A DNA stretch of 59,649 nt from a virus. Position 1 is the stretch's first letter. Each line of letters opens with the position of its first letter. The position numbers were made by a program, and so were the translations under genes. The notes under the pieces are model-generated. The model was not told where the DNA came from. It did no database searches and saw only the letters and a program-made list of their open reading frames with translations. Shown in pieces: positions 26,600-35,365 of the stretch. The DNA lies in IMG/VR virus record IMGVR_UViG_3300034280_000211, positions 1 to 59,649 of that record. One strand, written 5' to 3'.

Positions 26600-29500
26600 C
26601 ATCTGGAGCGGATCCAGGTTGGCCTTCTTCTTCTCGCGAGCCCGCTTGGCGGCTTCGCTCTGGATGACCTTGTACAGCAAGTACATCTGCTGCTGTTCCC
26701 GGGGCATCGCACGGAGAACGTCTTCTGGCACGGTCACGTTTTCGTAGGTCCGCACGCCGGGGGTGGTTTGCAGCATCTCGTTGAGCATCTGCCGGGCTGC
26801 GAGTTGCTTGCTCCGCTCTTGGTCGATGTCCGTCAGCTTGGTCCCGGCCAGGAGATTCCAGGCTGCCTTCATGTAGCGGTCGGATGGGTCTAGCCGCTGG
26901 TCGGTCAACTGGCGGTACAGGCCAATGCCGCGTGACCCGAACGGCAGGAAGTTGACAGCCAACTGTTCCAGCGGCCTGCCCACCTCGCCCAGGTCTCGCT
27001 CTAGCACAGAGTAGAGGTCTGTCAGATCGCGGCCGGTGTATAGCTGCCGGTTCGTCACGTACTCCAGCGGGGCTTTGATGAGCGGATTCGTCATTCCCAA
27101 AACGTTGCTGCCGGTCTTCTTAATGGTGTCGGCCAAGGCGGAGGATGCCGTTGCCCCAACGCCGGGAGTGAAAAGCTGGAACGTGCTTTCCCACGGGAGA
27201 TCGACGTTGGTGAGGTAACGACGCAGCCCCTCCTTGCCAGAGCCACCCAGGATGAACGGGAGGTTTTCTGGAAGCGGGATCGCTGCGGATTGCCGCATGT
27301 ACTCCGGGAGGAAGCTGTCTTCCGTGGGCTGCGTGCCCCGCGTAACGGCCCGCACCGACTGGCCCATCAATCCCCCTGGGCGATACAGGAGGTTGTTGGC
27401 GATGCTGGGGATGATGCCTTTCTGGAAGCTATAGAAGGGCATCGCCCGCTTCAGGACGTTTCTCTCAAAGTCGGTAAAGGCAGAGGGCGAGTAGTCCACC
27501 TGACTCAGGCGAACCAGATCCGCTGCCTCCCCCGGGTCAACTCCCTTACGCAACTGGTTCAGGAACGTGCCGCCACGAAGCGCATCTTCGACTCGCGAGC
27601 CAAGGGCATCGTTCGCCACAAGCAGCGGGTTGGTGTTCCGTGGGTTTGGATTCTGTGTAATTCCAACTCCACGCATGCTGAAGAAGTCGTTGAGGAAGTC
27701 GCCCCACGATCTTCCCTGCCGGTAGAACGCATCGGCTACAGATGGCTCGTTGCCAGCGCCAAGCCATGTCCCTCGGATCTCTTGCTCCGGGAGGTTAGTG
27801 ACATCATCGAAGATCGTTCCGCCGCCAATGCGATTTGCCCCGGTGAGATCCTGGAAGCGATCAATGCGTTGCTGCGGCGTCAGGTCCTGGAAGCCGGGGG
27901 CGTTTCGCAGGCGCCTCTCCAGGGCGTTGTAGTTCCCGCCTGATGCACGAAATGCCGCCCACCAGTCCAGCGGATTGAAGGCCCCGAAAGTCGCCGCATT
28001 CAACGCGCCGGAATAGGTGTTGCGAACATGGAACGCCGGGGCTGCGAGGGCACCGACCTTAAACGCATTCGTGAACTGGTCGATAGTCCCAACGATCCCG
28101 CGCTCCACATCGCCCAATCGGGTTGGCTGCGAGAGAGTTTTGAGGGACGCAACCAAGTTTTCCGGGACGGCAAGGTTTGTCGAATCCTGGCGGAATCGGC
28201 TTTGCCACATTCGGCGAAAGTTCTGCGCGTCATACCCAAGTCGGGATGCGGCGTCTGAAAGCTGGACCATTCCGTCCGCGAGGCCATTGGGGCCGATGGG
28301 CTGGATGGAGGCCTCTAGGCGGGCCGTCACACGATCCGTGTTCGCCAAGGCACGGTTCTGTCCACGCTCATAGCGGCGGAGGTTCGTCCATCCAGGGGTG
28401 TCGAAGATGCCGGTGTTGTTCTGTGCGAACTGGAGGTCTGCGCCGCGCAGGAGATTAATCAAATCATCCTGCCGGGTGTTCATGCGTTCCCGCACGGGAG
28501 CGAGCATTGCAGCGCGCTCCTGCGACGACGCTGCCTGGAACTCCGGTGAGCGGATGACCTGCCGATACTCCTCCTGGAACGGCCGTTGCACGCCGATGGT
28601 GTCGAAGGCGCGGTTCATTATTCCACGCGCCGGATCAGCGTCAGCGTTGATCAACGCCTGCTGAAGTGCGGCAGAGTCCAAGTTGGCATTGGTGTTGCCG
28701 GTCAGCATTCGGAACGTACGCTGCCCGCCAGCGATGTCCGTGTAATCCTTTCGACCACGCCCAAAATTGTCAGTTGTGTTGAGGACGGTTTCTCCCTGCG
28801 TCCACGGGCGCTCAACGCGGCCCACCGCATTCGGGCGGTCGGGATTCAGGATGCGCTGCCACCACTTAGTTTGGCGTGGGAAGAACTCTGTTCCGTACTG
28901 GCTCTGCCACGATTGCGTGGGCAACCCAGCGGCTTCCGCGAGCCCGCGTGCCCGCCGTGTCGAAGATTGATACAGGTCGCGAATCTCGCGGAACTCAGGG
29001 ACGTTCTCCAAAACCCAGTCTGAAACACTGTCGCCGCTAGTTTTGAGTACGGGGCCGTATACACCAGGCGCCGTGGGAACAGACGAGGACTCCGCAAAAT
29101 CAACCAACGCCCGCTGGAGGTCTGTGCTGTTGAAAGATCGGAGGCGATCTGGGATGGGGACGTTAGCGCCATTGATGTTGGCCACATCCGGTACGTCCGC
29201 ACTCATTGCCTCTCGCAACTGCCGTGAGCGGAGAAGCTCCTGGGCCTCGTCGGCGCGATCTGACGCTGCCCTAGCGAGACGGGAATCCCACTGAACATCG
29301 TAATCCAGGCTTTTTACGGGGGCTTTGAATCCAGCGTACAAAGCCCTAACCGCAGGGCCGGTGTATGGGTTGGTCTTGGATGCCTCTCCGAGATAGTCCA
29401 ACCCCTGCGCTACCCGGTCACCAAACGCGCCGCCCAGCAAGTCGGTGCTGAGGCCGATGTTGGTTCCCGGAATGCGGACATCCATCAACCGTGCGGCTGG

Positions 29501-30193
29501 CGCATCTAGGTTGTTGGGATCAACCCCGAACCGCTCCGCCTGCTGCCGCCACCGGGCCATGGCATCGACTGGGTCCGGAGATTCAGCGATAGCCTGACGC
29601 GGCGTTAAGCCACGGAGATACTCGCGTACGCCCGTGCCGGCTTCGCGAGCCTGGGCACCGCGCGCCACTGCCGCAGCAGGATCCAGCCCCTCGTAGGCTG
29701 CCTCTGCCGCGTTGCGGAGTCTCCCGGCCCCTTGCAGCGCCTTTCCGGTGGGCGTCAGAGCCCCGCGCCCAAGGATCGCCAATGGGTTCGCGTAGGTCAG
29801 GGGGTCCAAAAGGATCTCGCCCGCCAGCCCGAGCCCGAAGTTGCTCCACGTATCTTCGTCGCCAACCATGCCGTACTGACGAAGAAGCTCTCGGCCGGTC
29901 ACGCGCTCGTCGGAGGTTCCGAAGACACTAAGCGGCTTCCCAGCAAGAACGCCACGCACAAGCGCCCCGGGGCTATCCAACAAATAGCCAACAGCCGACA
30001 GGCCGCTAGAGCCCATCTCCGCAAGCGAGCGGAGCATGCCACGCCTCCCCTGCTCTGGCATGAGGTCGGAGATTGTGGCCCGGCCAGGAGTCAGCATCCC
30101 CGTGTCGGGGTCATAATCCGGCGTCAGCCGGGCTTGTTCGCCAATGATCCCGTACGGATCGTAGATGTCGAACAGTGGGGAGCGAATGGCCAT
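26576..30193 (-). CDS. Very large internal virion-type protein (1205 aa)
   Basis: This is the longest gene of the window. The N-terminal part has SDLMPEQGRRGMLRSLAEMG, LDSPGALVRGVLAGKPLSVF, GLGLAGEILLDPLTYANPLA and Ala-rich helices. The centre carries FGRGRKDYTDIAGGQ. The C-terminal half has helical and amphipathic segments (FKVGALAAPAFHVRNTYSGA, FERNVLKRAMPFYSFQKGII). Large, helix-rich, Ala- and Gln-rich proteins at the end of podovirus late operons are usually ejection (internal core) proteins that pass into the cell with the DNA. No lytic transglycosylase motif was recognised. The last gene of the operon. Confidence 0.8.
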   Translation of the reverse strand: MAIRSPLFDIYDPYGIIGEQARLTPDYDPDTGMLTPGRATISDLMPEQGRRGMLRSLAEMGSSGLSAVGYLLDSPGALVRGVLAGKPLSVFGTSDERVTGRELLRQYGMVGDEDTWSNFGLGLAGEILLDPLTYANPLAILGRGALTPTGKALQGAGRLRNAAEAAYEGLDPAAAVARGAQAREAGTGVREYLRGLTPRQAIAESPDPVDAMARWRQQAERFGVDPNNLDAPAARLMDVRIPGTNIGLSTDLLGGAFGDRVAQGLDYLGEASKTNPYTGPAVRALYAGFKAPVKSLDYDVQWDSRLARAASDRADEAQELLRSRQLREAMSADVPDVANINGANVPIPDRLRSFNSTDLQRALVDFAESSSVPTAPGVYGPVLKTSGDSVSDWVLENVPEFREIRDLYQSSTRRARGLAEAAGLPTQSWQSQYGTEFFPRQTKWWQRILNPDRPNAVGRVERPWTQGETVLNTTDNFGRGRKDYTDIAGGQRTFRMLTGNTNANLDSAALQQALINADADPARGIMNRAFDTIGVQRPFQEEYRQVIRSPEFQAASSQERAAMLAPVRERMNTRQDDLINLLRGADLQFAQNNTGIFDTPGWTNLRRYERGQNRALANTDRVTARLEASIQPIGPNGLADGMVQLSDAASRLGYDAQNFRRMWQSRFRQDSTNLAVPENLVASLKTLSQPTRLGDVERGIVGTIDQFTNAFKVGALAAPAFHVRNTYSGALNAATFGAFNPLDWWAAFRASGGNYNALERRLRNAPGFQDLTPQQRIDRFQDLTGANRIGGGTIFDDVTNLPEQEIRGTWLGAGNEPSVADAFYRQGRSWGDFLNDFFSMRGVGITQNPNPRNTNPLLVANDALGSRVEDALRGGTFLNQLRKGVDPGEAADLVRLSQVDYSPSAFTDFERNVLKRAMPFYSFQKGIIPSIANNLLYRPGGLMGQSVRAVTRGTQPTEDSFLPEYMRQSAAIPLPENLPFILGGSGKEGLRRYLTNVDLPWESTFQLFTPGVGATASSALADTIKKTGSNVLGMTNPLIKAPLEYVTNRQLYTGRDLTDLYSVLERDLGEVGRPLEQLAVNFLPFGSRGIGLYRQLTDQRLDPSDRYMKAAWNLLAGTKLTDIDQERSKQLAARQMLNEMLQTTPGVRTYENVTVPEDVLRAMPREQQQMYLLYKVIQSEAAKRAREKKKANLDPLQMLGVVNQF

Positions 30194-32145
30194 TACTGCG
30201 GTGCGGTGGCGTAGTCAGGGTGTGCGACACGCCAAGCAGACAGGAGTGATCCACGCCCCTGCTGGCCAGGGATGTCGCTGTTTATGCCGTACTCCTGAAC
30301 TATCGACCGGCGCGTTTCGGGGTCTGTGATTCCAAGGCTCACCAACATGGCGTCCAGTCTTGCGGCGTCCTCGGTGAAGAAGCCATTCCAAGTCTGATCG
30401 GCCTTGGCTGCCATATTGCGGAACGCGGCCTGCGCGGACGGGTGCTGGAGGTTGCCTCGCAAAATCTGCACGGCTCCAGGCCCGTACATTGAAGATGCCT
30501 CCTGCTCCTTGCGAGCTTGTTCCGCCAGCCCCTGCGCCTTCGCTGCGGCAGCCATTGCGGCGTCCTGCCTTTCGCGGGCGAGGCCAAGTTCAGCGCGGGA
30601 CACATCGCCTTGGTTCTGAATCTGCGCCAGTTGCGCTGCAAGTGCCGTGCCTTGCTGATCGCCCCGGCGCCGGCCTTCTTCCTGCTGAAGGTCAAACTGC
30701 TTGGAACGCTCCTGCCACTCCAACTCGCGAGCGGCACGCTCTTCGGCAAATCGACGCTCATCTGCCTCGCGTGCGGCCTGCCGTTCCTCGCGAGTCAGTG
30801 TGCGATCCTTCTCACGCTCTTCCCGAGCTTCGGCGCGAGCGGCATCTGCCTCTTTGAATCTCGCATCGTTCTCAACGCGAAGCAGATCCAGGCGGCGATC
30901 CCACTCATCTCCACGCGGGCCAGTGCGCTCGCCGTATCGCATACGGTTTTGGATTACGTCCTGCTGCTGCTCTGGCGTCAGGCGGTCGAAGGCAACAGTC
31001 GCTGCGCGTGTCCCCATGGGGCCGCTAGTGGGACGGCCTCCAGCCAGCATGGTCTGGGACTTCCACGCATTGCGGCGAGCGATAGCGTCATCGTCCGTCG
31101 CGCCCTGCGCAGCAAGGCGGAGTTCTTCGATGGACATCTCCTGAGCCTTGTCAGAAGTAATGCCTGCACGGCGGGCAAGGCGGCGCTTGTCCACGTTTTC
31201 AATCTGTGCGGCCTGCCGTTCGCCGGGGCGATAGACGTTCTGCTGGCCGAGCGGCGATGCTACCGTTTCTGTAGTCCAGCCGGCGTCCGTCAGGTCTCGG
31301 CGTTCCCCGGATCGCCCCGCCGCCCCGGGGAAGCGGTTGGGGTTTTCGCCGGTAATCGAACCCGGGGGATACCCAACTGAGTATCCGACAGAGCCATCGG
31401 GATTCAGGACGGGGACCATTCCGCGTGCAGCCATTGCCCTGTCTTTGGGCGATGGCTTGTATTCGTTGCGACGGCCGTCCCACTCGCGAGTCGTGTAGTC
31501 CTCAATGGCTTCGGGGTCGTTAATCATTCCCGGCTCTGGGACGGGGCCACCAAACGGCATGCGTGGTGCCGGGACGCGCTGGTATCCAGGGCCAGCCTCG
31601 GACTCACCGGGCCGCATGTTGGCGGTGGATCCGCCGGCAGCGGCGGGCTCCTGGAGTCCCGTGGCCCGGTCGTATGACGCCTTCCTGCGGTCAACGCCTG
31701 CCGCCCACTGGTCGGATGCTGCCAGCCTCTGTTCGCGATTCATGCCGGTTTCAGCTTCGGCCATGCCGGCAGAGAATGCGTTGTAGTCTCCCGGTGCTGC
31801 CTGCGGCTCCATGGCGTCGTAGAAGATGCCCGGATCTCCGGAAAGGCTCTGATGCTGTGCGGCCCTCGCAGCCGCTGCCTGCATGGCTCGCTGCGGTTCA
31901 ATTCCGCTGGCAGACAGTTCAGCGGCGTAGGCGCGAACGGCCGTCGCAACGTCGCCGCCAGAGTCCTCCAACACTGCGGCAAATGCATCCGTCCCAACGC
32001 GCCTGCGGAGCGGCGGGTCTGGGGTGATTGGCGAGGATGCCGCTTCTACTGGGTCTAGGTCTGACGGAGCCAGCGGTGGGGCCATACCCCAGGCGCGGAC
32101 ATTAGGGAACCCGAGAGGCCCATAGGGGAGAGTTTTCCTGGCCAT
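30193..32145 (-). CDS. Large coiled-coil virion protein (650 aa)
   Basis: The first 320 residues are Pro-, Gly- and Ala-rich and probably disordered. Residues about 390-540 form a very long charged helix (EARFKEADAARAEAREEREK, then RTLTREERQAAREADERRFA and EERAARELEWQERSKQFDLQ), a classic coiled coil, followed by a helical C-terminal domain. It is probably an internal or ejection protein that acts with the 1205-aa neighbour, joined to it by a stop-start overlap. Confidence 0.8.
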   Translation of the reverse strand: MARKTLPYGPLGFPNVRAWGMAPPLAPSDLDPVEAASSPITPDPPLRRRVGTDAFAAVLEDSGGDVATAVRAYAAELSASGIEPQRAMQAAAARAAQHQSLSGDPGIFYDAMEPQAAPGDYNAFSAGMAEAETGMNREQRLAASDQWAAGVDRRKASYDRATGLQEPAAAGGSTANMRPGESEAGPGYQRVPAPRMPFGGPVPEPGMINDPEAIEDYTTREWDGRRNEYKPSPKDRAMAARGMVPVLNPDGSVGYSVGYPPGSITGENPNRFPGAAGRSGERRDLTDAGWTTETVASPLGQQNVYRPGERQAAQIENVDKRRLARRAGITSDKAQEMSIEELRLAAQGATDDDAIARRNAWKSQTMLAGGRPTSGPMGTRAATVAFDRLTPEQQQDVIQNRMRYGERTGPRGDEWDRRLDLLRVENDARFKEADAARAEAREEREKDRTLTREERQAAREADERRFAEERAARELEWQERSKQFDLQQEEGRRRGDQQGTALAAQLAQIQNQGDVSRAELGLARERQDAAMAAAAKAQGLAEQARKEQEASSMYGPGAVQILRGNLQHPSAQAAFRNMAAKADQTWNGFFTEDAARLDAMLVSLGITDPETRRSIVQEYGINSDIPGQQGRGSLLSAWRVAHPDYATAPQ

Positions 32146-33134
32146 TAGCGCCTCTGGTAATTGAGTGGGGAGGCCGACCGGCGAGCTTCGTTTGCGAGAC
32201 GATGGAGATGTTCGATCTCTTGCATCATCTTGCGGTCGGTTGACGGGTCCAGCCCTTGGCGGCGATAGGAGTTGAGTCTGTCAATCTGCTGCTTCGCCTC
32301 GCTGGAATACATGATCGCTGCCTGCTCCGCTGTCATTGGCGGCTTCTTGGGGGCAGGCAATTCCATAGCGACGGCAGGCGTCGAAGCCGGGATCGGCCGG
32401 GACTCAGCTACCAGATCGGCCGTGTCCATCGGGGAGAAGTCCGTCAGGCCCATCTCCGCATCAGACAGAGTGACAGGAGCAATCCGCTCTTGCGGACTTG
32501 GCATGTCATCGACCGGCAGCATGTCTACGTCAGGAGCAACGAAGTCCATGAGGGGATCGCTCTCCGGCATCTCAGGAGCGGGAGCATTGGCTACGCTAGG
32601 CCCATCGCCAGGAAGCCGGCCCGTAGTCTCGGCAATCATTCCGCCCAGGCCAGCAGCACCGAGAATCGCAGCGGCCGTCGCCATACGCTCTGCTTGCGTG
32701 GCGGCAGCGGCGCGGTCGATGCCCTCTTGTGCGGCAGTCAGAATGTCATCGCGGCGGATGCGGTTGAGGTCGGTGTTCTGGTTGCGGAGGTTCAACGTCC
32801 GGCCGGAGGCCAGTTGGTTGAACGACGAATTCGACTTGTCGTAGTCCAGGCCACGGGTGTAGCCGGGGAACGATGTCGGCTCCATGGCCGGGATGTCCTG
32901 GGTGGACAGGCCACGCAACGACATGCCGATATCGGGATCCCGGGAGACGGGCGGATCAAAGCCACGCAACGCCTGAACGACGCCCATGCTCTCAGGGTCA
33001 AACGACACGGAACGAAGAGCGGATTCCACAGCATCGGCAGAATCCATCCGGCCGGCGGCACGAAGGGCAGCGGCAGCGTCCTGCATCTGGAGCATTTCCA
33101 CAACAGTGCGCGGAGCGCGAAACGGCATAGCCAT
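32145..33134 (-). CDS. Hypothetical virion protein (329 aa)
   Basis: Low-complexity protein: an N-terminal helix (VVEMLQMQDAAAALRAAGRM), an Ala-rich hydrophobic segment (ATAAAILGAAGLGGMIAETT) that may be membrane-active, a Pro/Asp-rich acidic centre and a basic helical end. The amphipathic segment fits an ejection or minor internal protein. Neighbours overlap at both ends. Confidence 0.75.
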   Translation of the reverse strand: MAMPFRAPRTVVEMLQMQDAAAALRAAGRMDSADAVESALRSVSFDPESMGVVQALRGFDPPVSRDPDIGMSLRGLSTQDIPAMEPTSFPGYTRGLDYDKSNSSFNQLASGRTLNLRNQNTDLNRIRRDDILTAAQEGIDRAAAATQAERMATAAAILGAAGLGGMIAETTGRLPGDGPSVANAPAPEMPESDPLMDFVAPDVDMLPVDDMPSPQERIAPVTLSDAEMGLTDFSPMDTADLVAESRPIPASTPAVAMELPAPKKPPMTAEQAAIMYSSEAKQQIDRLNSYRRQGLDPSTDRKMMQEIEHLHRLANEARRSASPLNYQRR

Positions 33135-33394
33135 TATTTCTTTCCCTTCTTGGGCAGATCGGCCAACTCGCCGTCGCTGCGAAGATCGTCGTCTTCAACC
33201 ATGGGCGTATTCGGCTTGCCGTGCATCTCTTCGTCCAGGTCGGCAAGATCGTTCTTGGGCGGAGCCTTGGACTTCTTATCCAGCGAGGAGAGGATTTCCT
33301 TCTCCTCGGAGTCAGAGGCGATAAGCAGCTTTTTCACCATGCGCCGCAGGGCAGCGTTGGTGAGGTCGTCTAGGTCGAAGTCAATCTTGGTCAC
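33134..33394 (-). CDS. Small charged virion-region protein (86 aa)
   Basis: Acidic and Lys-rich, with a helical N-terminus (MTKIDFDLDDLTNAALRRMV) and a low-complexity tail ending in KKGKK. The stop overlaps the next start. No recognised family. Confidence 0.7.
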   Translation of the reverse strand: MTKIDFDLDDLTNAALRRMVKKLLIASDSEEKEILSSLDKKSKAPPKNDLADLDEEMHGKPNTPMVEDDDLRSDGELADLPKKGKK

Positions 33395-33804
33395 GAGAGT
33401 AGCCCGCCAAGGAGTGAGGAAAATAGGTTCATGCCGGCCTGCTGTCTTTGGAGTGAGGCCAACTGTTGTGCGTATGCGTTCTGCTGATTGAGAGCACCAA
33501 GCGCCTGAGCGTTCTGTTCTTGCGAAACCTGGGATTGCAGCGAGAACTGCGAGTCTGCTTGGCGGTTGCGCAAGTCTTGTTCGTAAGCCTGGGCCATCCG
33601 CTCCGACATCCGCTGGGCTGAAGCAATGCCGGCTTGGTTGACGGCCGCACGCCCGCGCGACATGCCGGGGCGGTCGTAGGTCTTCATGTTCATACGCGGG
33701 TCGCCGGCCGCGATGGCGTTCGCCACGTTGTTGTTCATCTGCGCACGGGTCGCGGAAGCCGGCACGCCGAGCGGGAGAGGCTTGGTGATGTTGACCTTAT
33801 TCAT
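33391..33804 (-). CDS. Gln- and Ala-rich virion-region protein (137 aa)
   Basis: A helical protein with Gln- and Asn-rich stretches (QSQVSQEQNAQALGALNQQN) and an N-terminal Ala- and Asn-rich part. It probably forms an oligomer within the virion or its assembly. It ends in an FSSLLGGLLS motif very similar to the FGGLLGGLF end of its upstream neighbour. Confidence 0.7.
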   Translation of the reverse strand: MNKVNITKPLPLGVPASATRAQMNNNVANAIAAGDPRMNMKTYDRPGMSRGRAAVNQAGIASAQRMSERMAQAYEQDLRNRQADSQFSLQSQVSQEQNAQALGALNQQNAYAQQLASLQRQQAGMNLFSSLLGGLLS

Positions 33805-34126
33805 TGAACAAGCCCCCCAATAAACCGCCGAACATGCCAGTCAACGCACTGAAGCGGCGAGTCCCCAGATCCGTGGCGTTTTGCTGCGCCTGCGACATCT
33901 GTTGAAGTCCTTGCAAGACGAGTTGGTTTTCGGCGGTGCGCTTGGCGAGATCGTGGTTGGCATTGATGGTCCCCTGCGCGACTGCATAGTCGGCGTCCGA
34001 CTTGCCCATCAGGCCATCCAAGACATCCTGATGGTTGGCGCCATACGCCTTGTAGGGGCTCTGCGAGCTAGGTCGCGGAGCCGATCCAGGGGCGTCGGGC
34101 TTAAAGGATGTGCGGTAAGTGAGCAT
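33797..34126 (-). CDS. Virion-region protein with GLLGGLF end (109 aa)
   Basis: Pro- and Ser-rich at the start, a long Gln- and Ala-rich helix in the middle, and a C-terminal FSALTGMFGGLLGGLFNE. Both this and the next gene end in a short hydrophobic Gly-Leu motif, a possible membrane-interaction peptide. It overlaps both neighbours. Confidence 0.7.
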   Translation of the reverse strand: MLTYRTSFKPDAPGSAPRPSSQSPYKAYGANHQDVLDGLMGKSDADYAVAQGTINANHDLAKRTAENQLVLQGLQQMSQAQQNATDLGTRRFSALTGMFGGLLGGLFNE

Positions 34127-35340
34127 TAGCGGTCAAGCACAGGGTAGTAATTGGCAAGCCCGTAACGGTCCCCGACAAGCTGCTCGCGTTTTGGCACGCC
34201 ACCGTACGTGCGAGCAAAGTTCTTCAGGCGCTCTGCGGCTTCGTCCTTGCGACGGTCTTCGCCGCGTTCAAACTGCGACTTAAACACGCCTGTCTTCCCG
34301 AGCGAGGAGTCGAACAGATCGCGCAAGGCCCCGCCTCCGCCCTGCATAGCCGTACTGTACAGGTTGGAAAGCTGCGACGAGACGTTGTTGAAACCGCTGG
34401 CCAAGCTGCCCGGTAGGCCAGAGTAATCAGCGCGGTTGGCGGGATTGTTTTGGGTGTCATAGTACTGGTTCATTCCGCCACGGCTCTCGCCGTATCCACG
34501 GTCGCTGAGTTGCATCAGTCCACTCAGCGTCTGACCAAGCATCTGTGACGGCATGTTGCGGGATGTGTAGTGCTGAAGGTCCAGGCGGTTGTAGCCGTCC
34601 TGGAGGTTGTTGTTCATGCCGCCAGTGATGTCGCCTGCCATGAGGTTGCCCTGCAACGAACCAAGGCCGGCGTAAGCCGGATCGGCATAGCGGCTAAAGT
34701 CGTTGTTGCCGAACTGCGCTCCGCCACCCCAGCTTCCGCCCCCGCCGCCGCCGTAGCCACCGGATGCGATCTGGCCATCGGGACCGGATGCAGAGAAGGT
34801 GTTGTTGCCACCCCCGCCGTCGCTGCCGCCAAAATTAAAGTTCAGGCCCTGGAGAGCCCCGGCGGCGGCGAGCTTGCCGCCCAGGCCAGAGTACGCGGAC
34901 CCGAGTTGCCCGAGCGCGTTGTTTCGACTGGCGCCGTAGCCCGCGAGCCCCTGCTGATTGGCAACGCCCAACTTCGACATGGCGTCGTTGTAGGCCGCTT
35001 GGTTCTGGGCCCAGGCACCCATTGCCGAATTAGCCGCACCGCCATACGCGGACAGGCCGGCAGTCGCGATGTTGCCCAGCGCTCCCTGGCGAGCCGCCTC
35101 GGCCATGGCATTAGCGCCATAGAAGTTAGACCGCTCGTTCGCCATGGCGGTCCCAATGTTGCCGAGACCGCCAGCCAGCGAGCCGTACGCGGACGCCAAG
35201 CCCTGGCCGCTGTTGGAATAGATTTGGCCGTAGGCATCTGCGAACTTGCCGAGCGCCCCCATGGTGGCAGCGATGGAAGCGCCTGCCGCGTCACTGCCGC
35301 CGGGCGCGTATTGATCTAATCCAAACGGAAGTGTGGCCAT
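34126..35340 (-). CDS. Gly- and Ala-rich structural protein (404 aa)
   Basis: The first 180 residues are Ala-rich (ATMGALGKFADAYGQIYSNS and similar), the centre carries long Gly runs (GGGGGSWGGGAQFGN), and the C-terminus is charged (FKSQFERGEDRRKDEAAERL). Such Ala/Gly low-complexity proteins at this place are usually internal or tail-associated virion components. The ATG has a TAGGAG site within a copy of the GGACAYT leader. Confidence 0.75.
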   Translation of the reverse strand: MATLPFGLDQYAPGGSDAAGASIAATMGALGKFADAYGQIYSNSGQGLASAYGSLAGGLGNIGTAMANERSNFYGANAMAEAARQGALGNIATAGLSAYGGAANSAMGAWAQNQAAYNDAMSKLGVANQQGLAGYGASRNNALGQLGSAYSGLGGKLAAAGALQGLNFNFGGSDGGGGNNTFSASGPDGQIASGGYGGGGGGSWGGGAQFGNNDFSRYADPAYAGLGSLQGNLMAGDITGGMNNNLQDGYNRLDLQHYTSRNMPSQMLGQTLSGLMQLSDRGYGESRGGMNQYYDTQNNPANRADYSGLPGSLASGFNNVSSQLSNLYSTAMQGGGGALRDLFDSSLGKTGVFKSQFERGEDRRKDEAAERLKNFARTYGGVPKREQLVGDRYGLANYYPVLDR

Positions 35341-35365
35341 GAGTATCTCCTACCTACAAATGTCC
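35341..35365 (-). promoter_or_regulatory. GGACATT leader element before gene 34126-35340
   Basis: On the minus strand GGACATTTGTAGGTAGGAG begins 25 bases upstream of the ATG. The same GGACAYT-N6-TAGGAG spacing is found ahead of the genes starting at 43559 and 49917. Confidence 0.45.

Noticed and set aside
30517-31380. Long plus-strand frame opposite the 650-aa coiled-coil gene
   Set aside because: Antisense of a strongly biased coiled-coil gene, which commonly gives long hydrophobic shadow frames; no start site.
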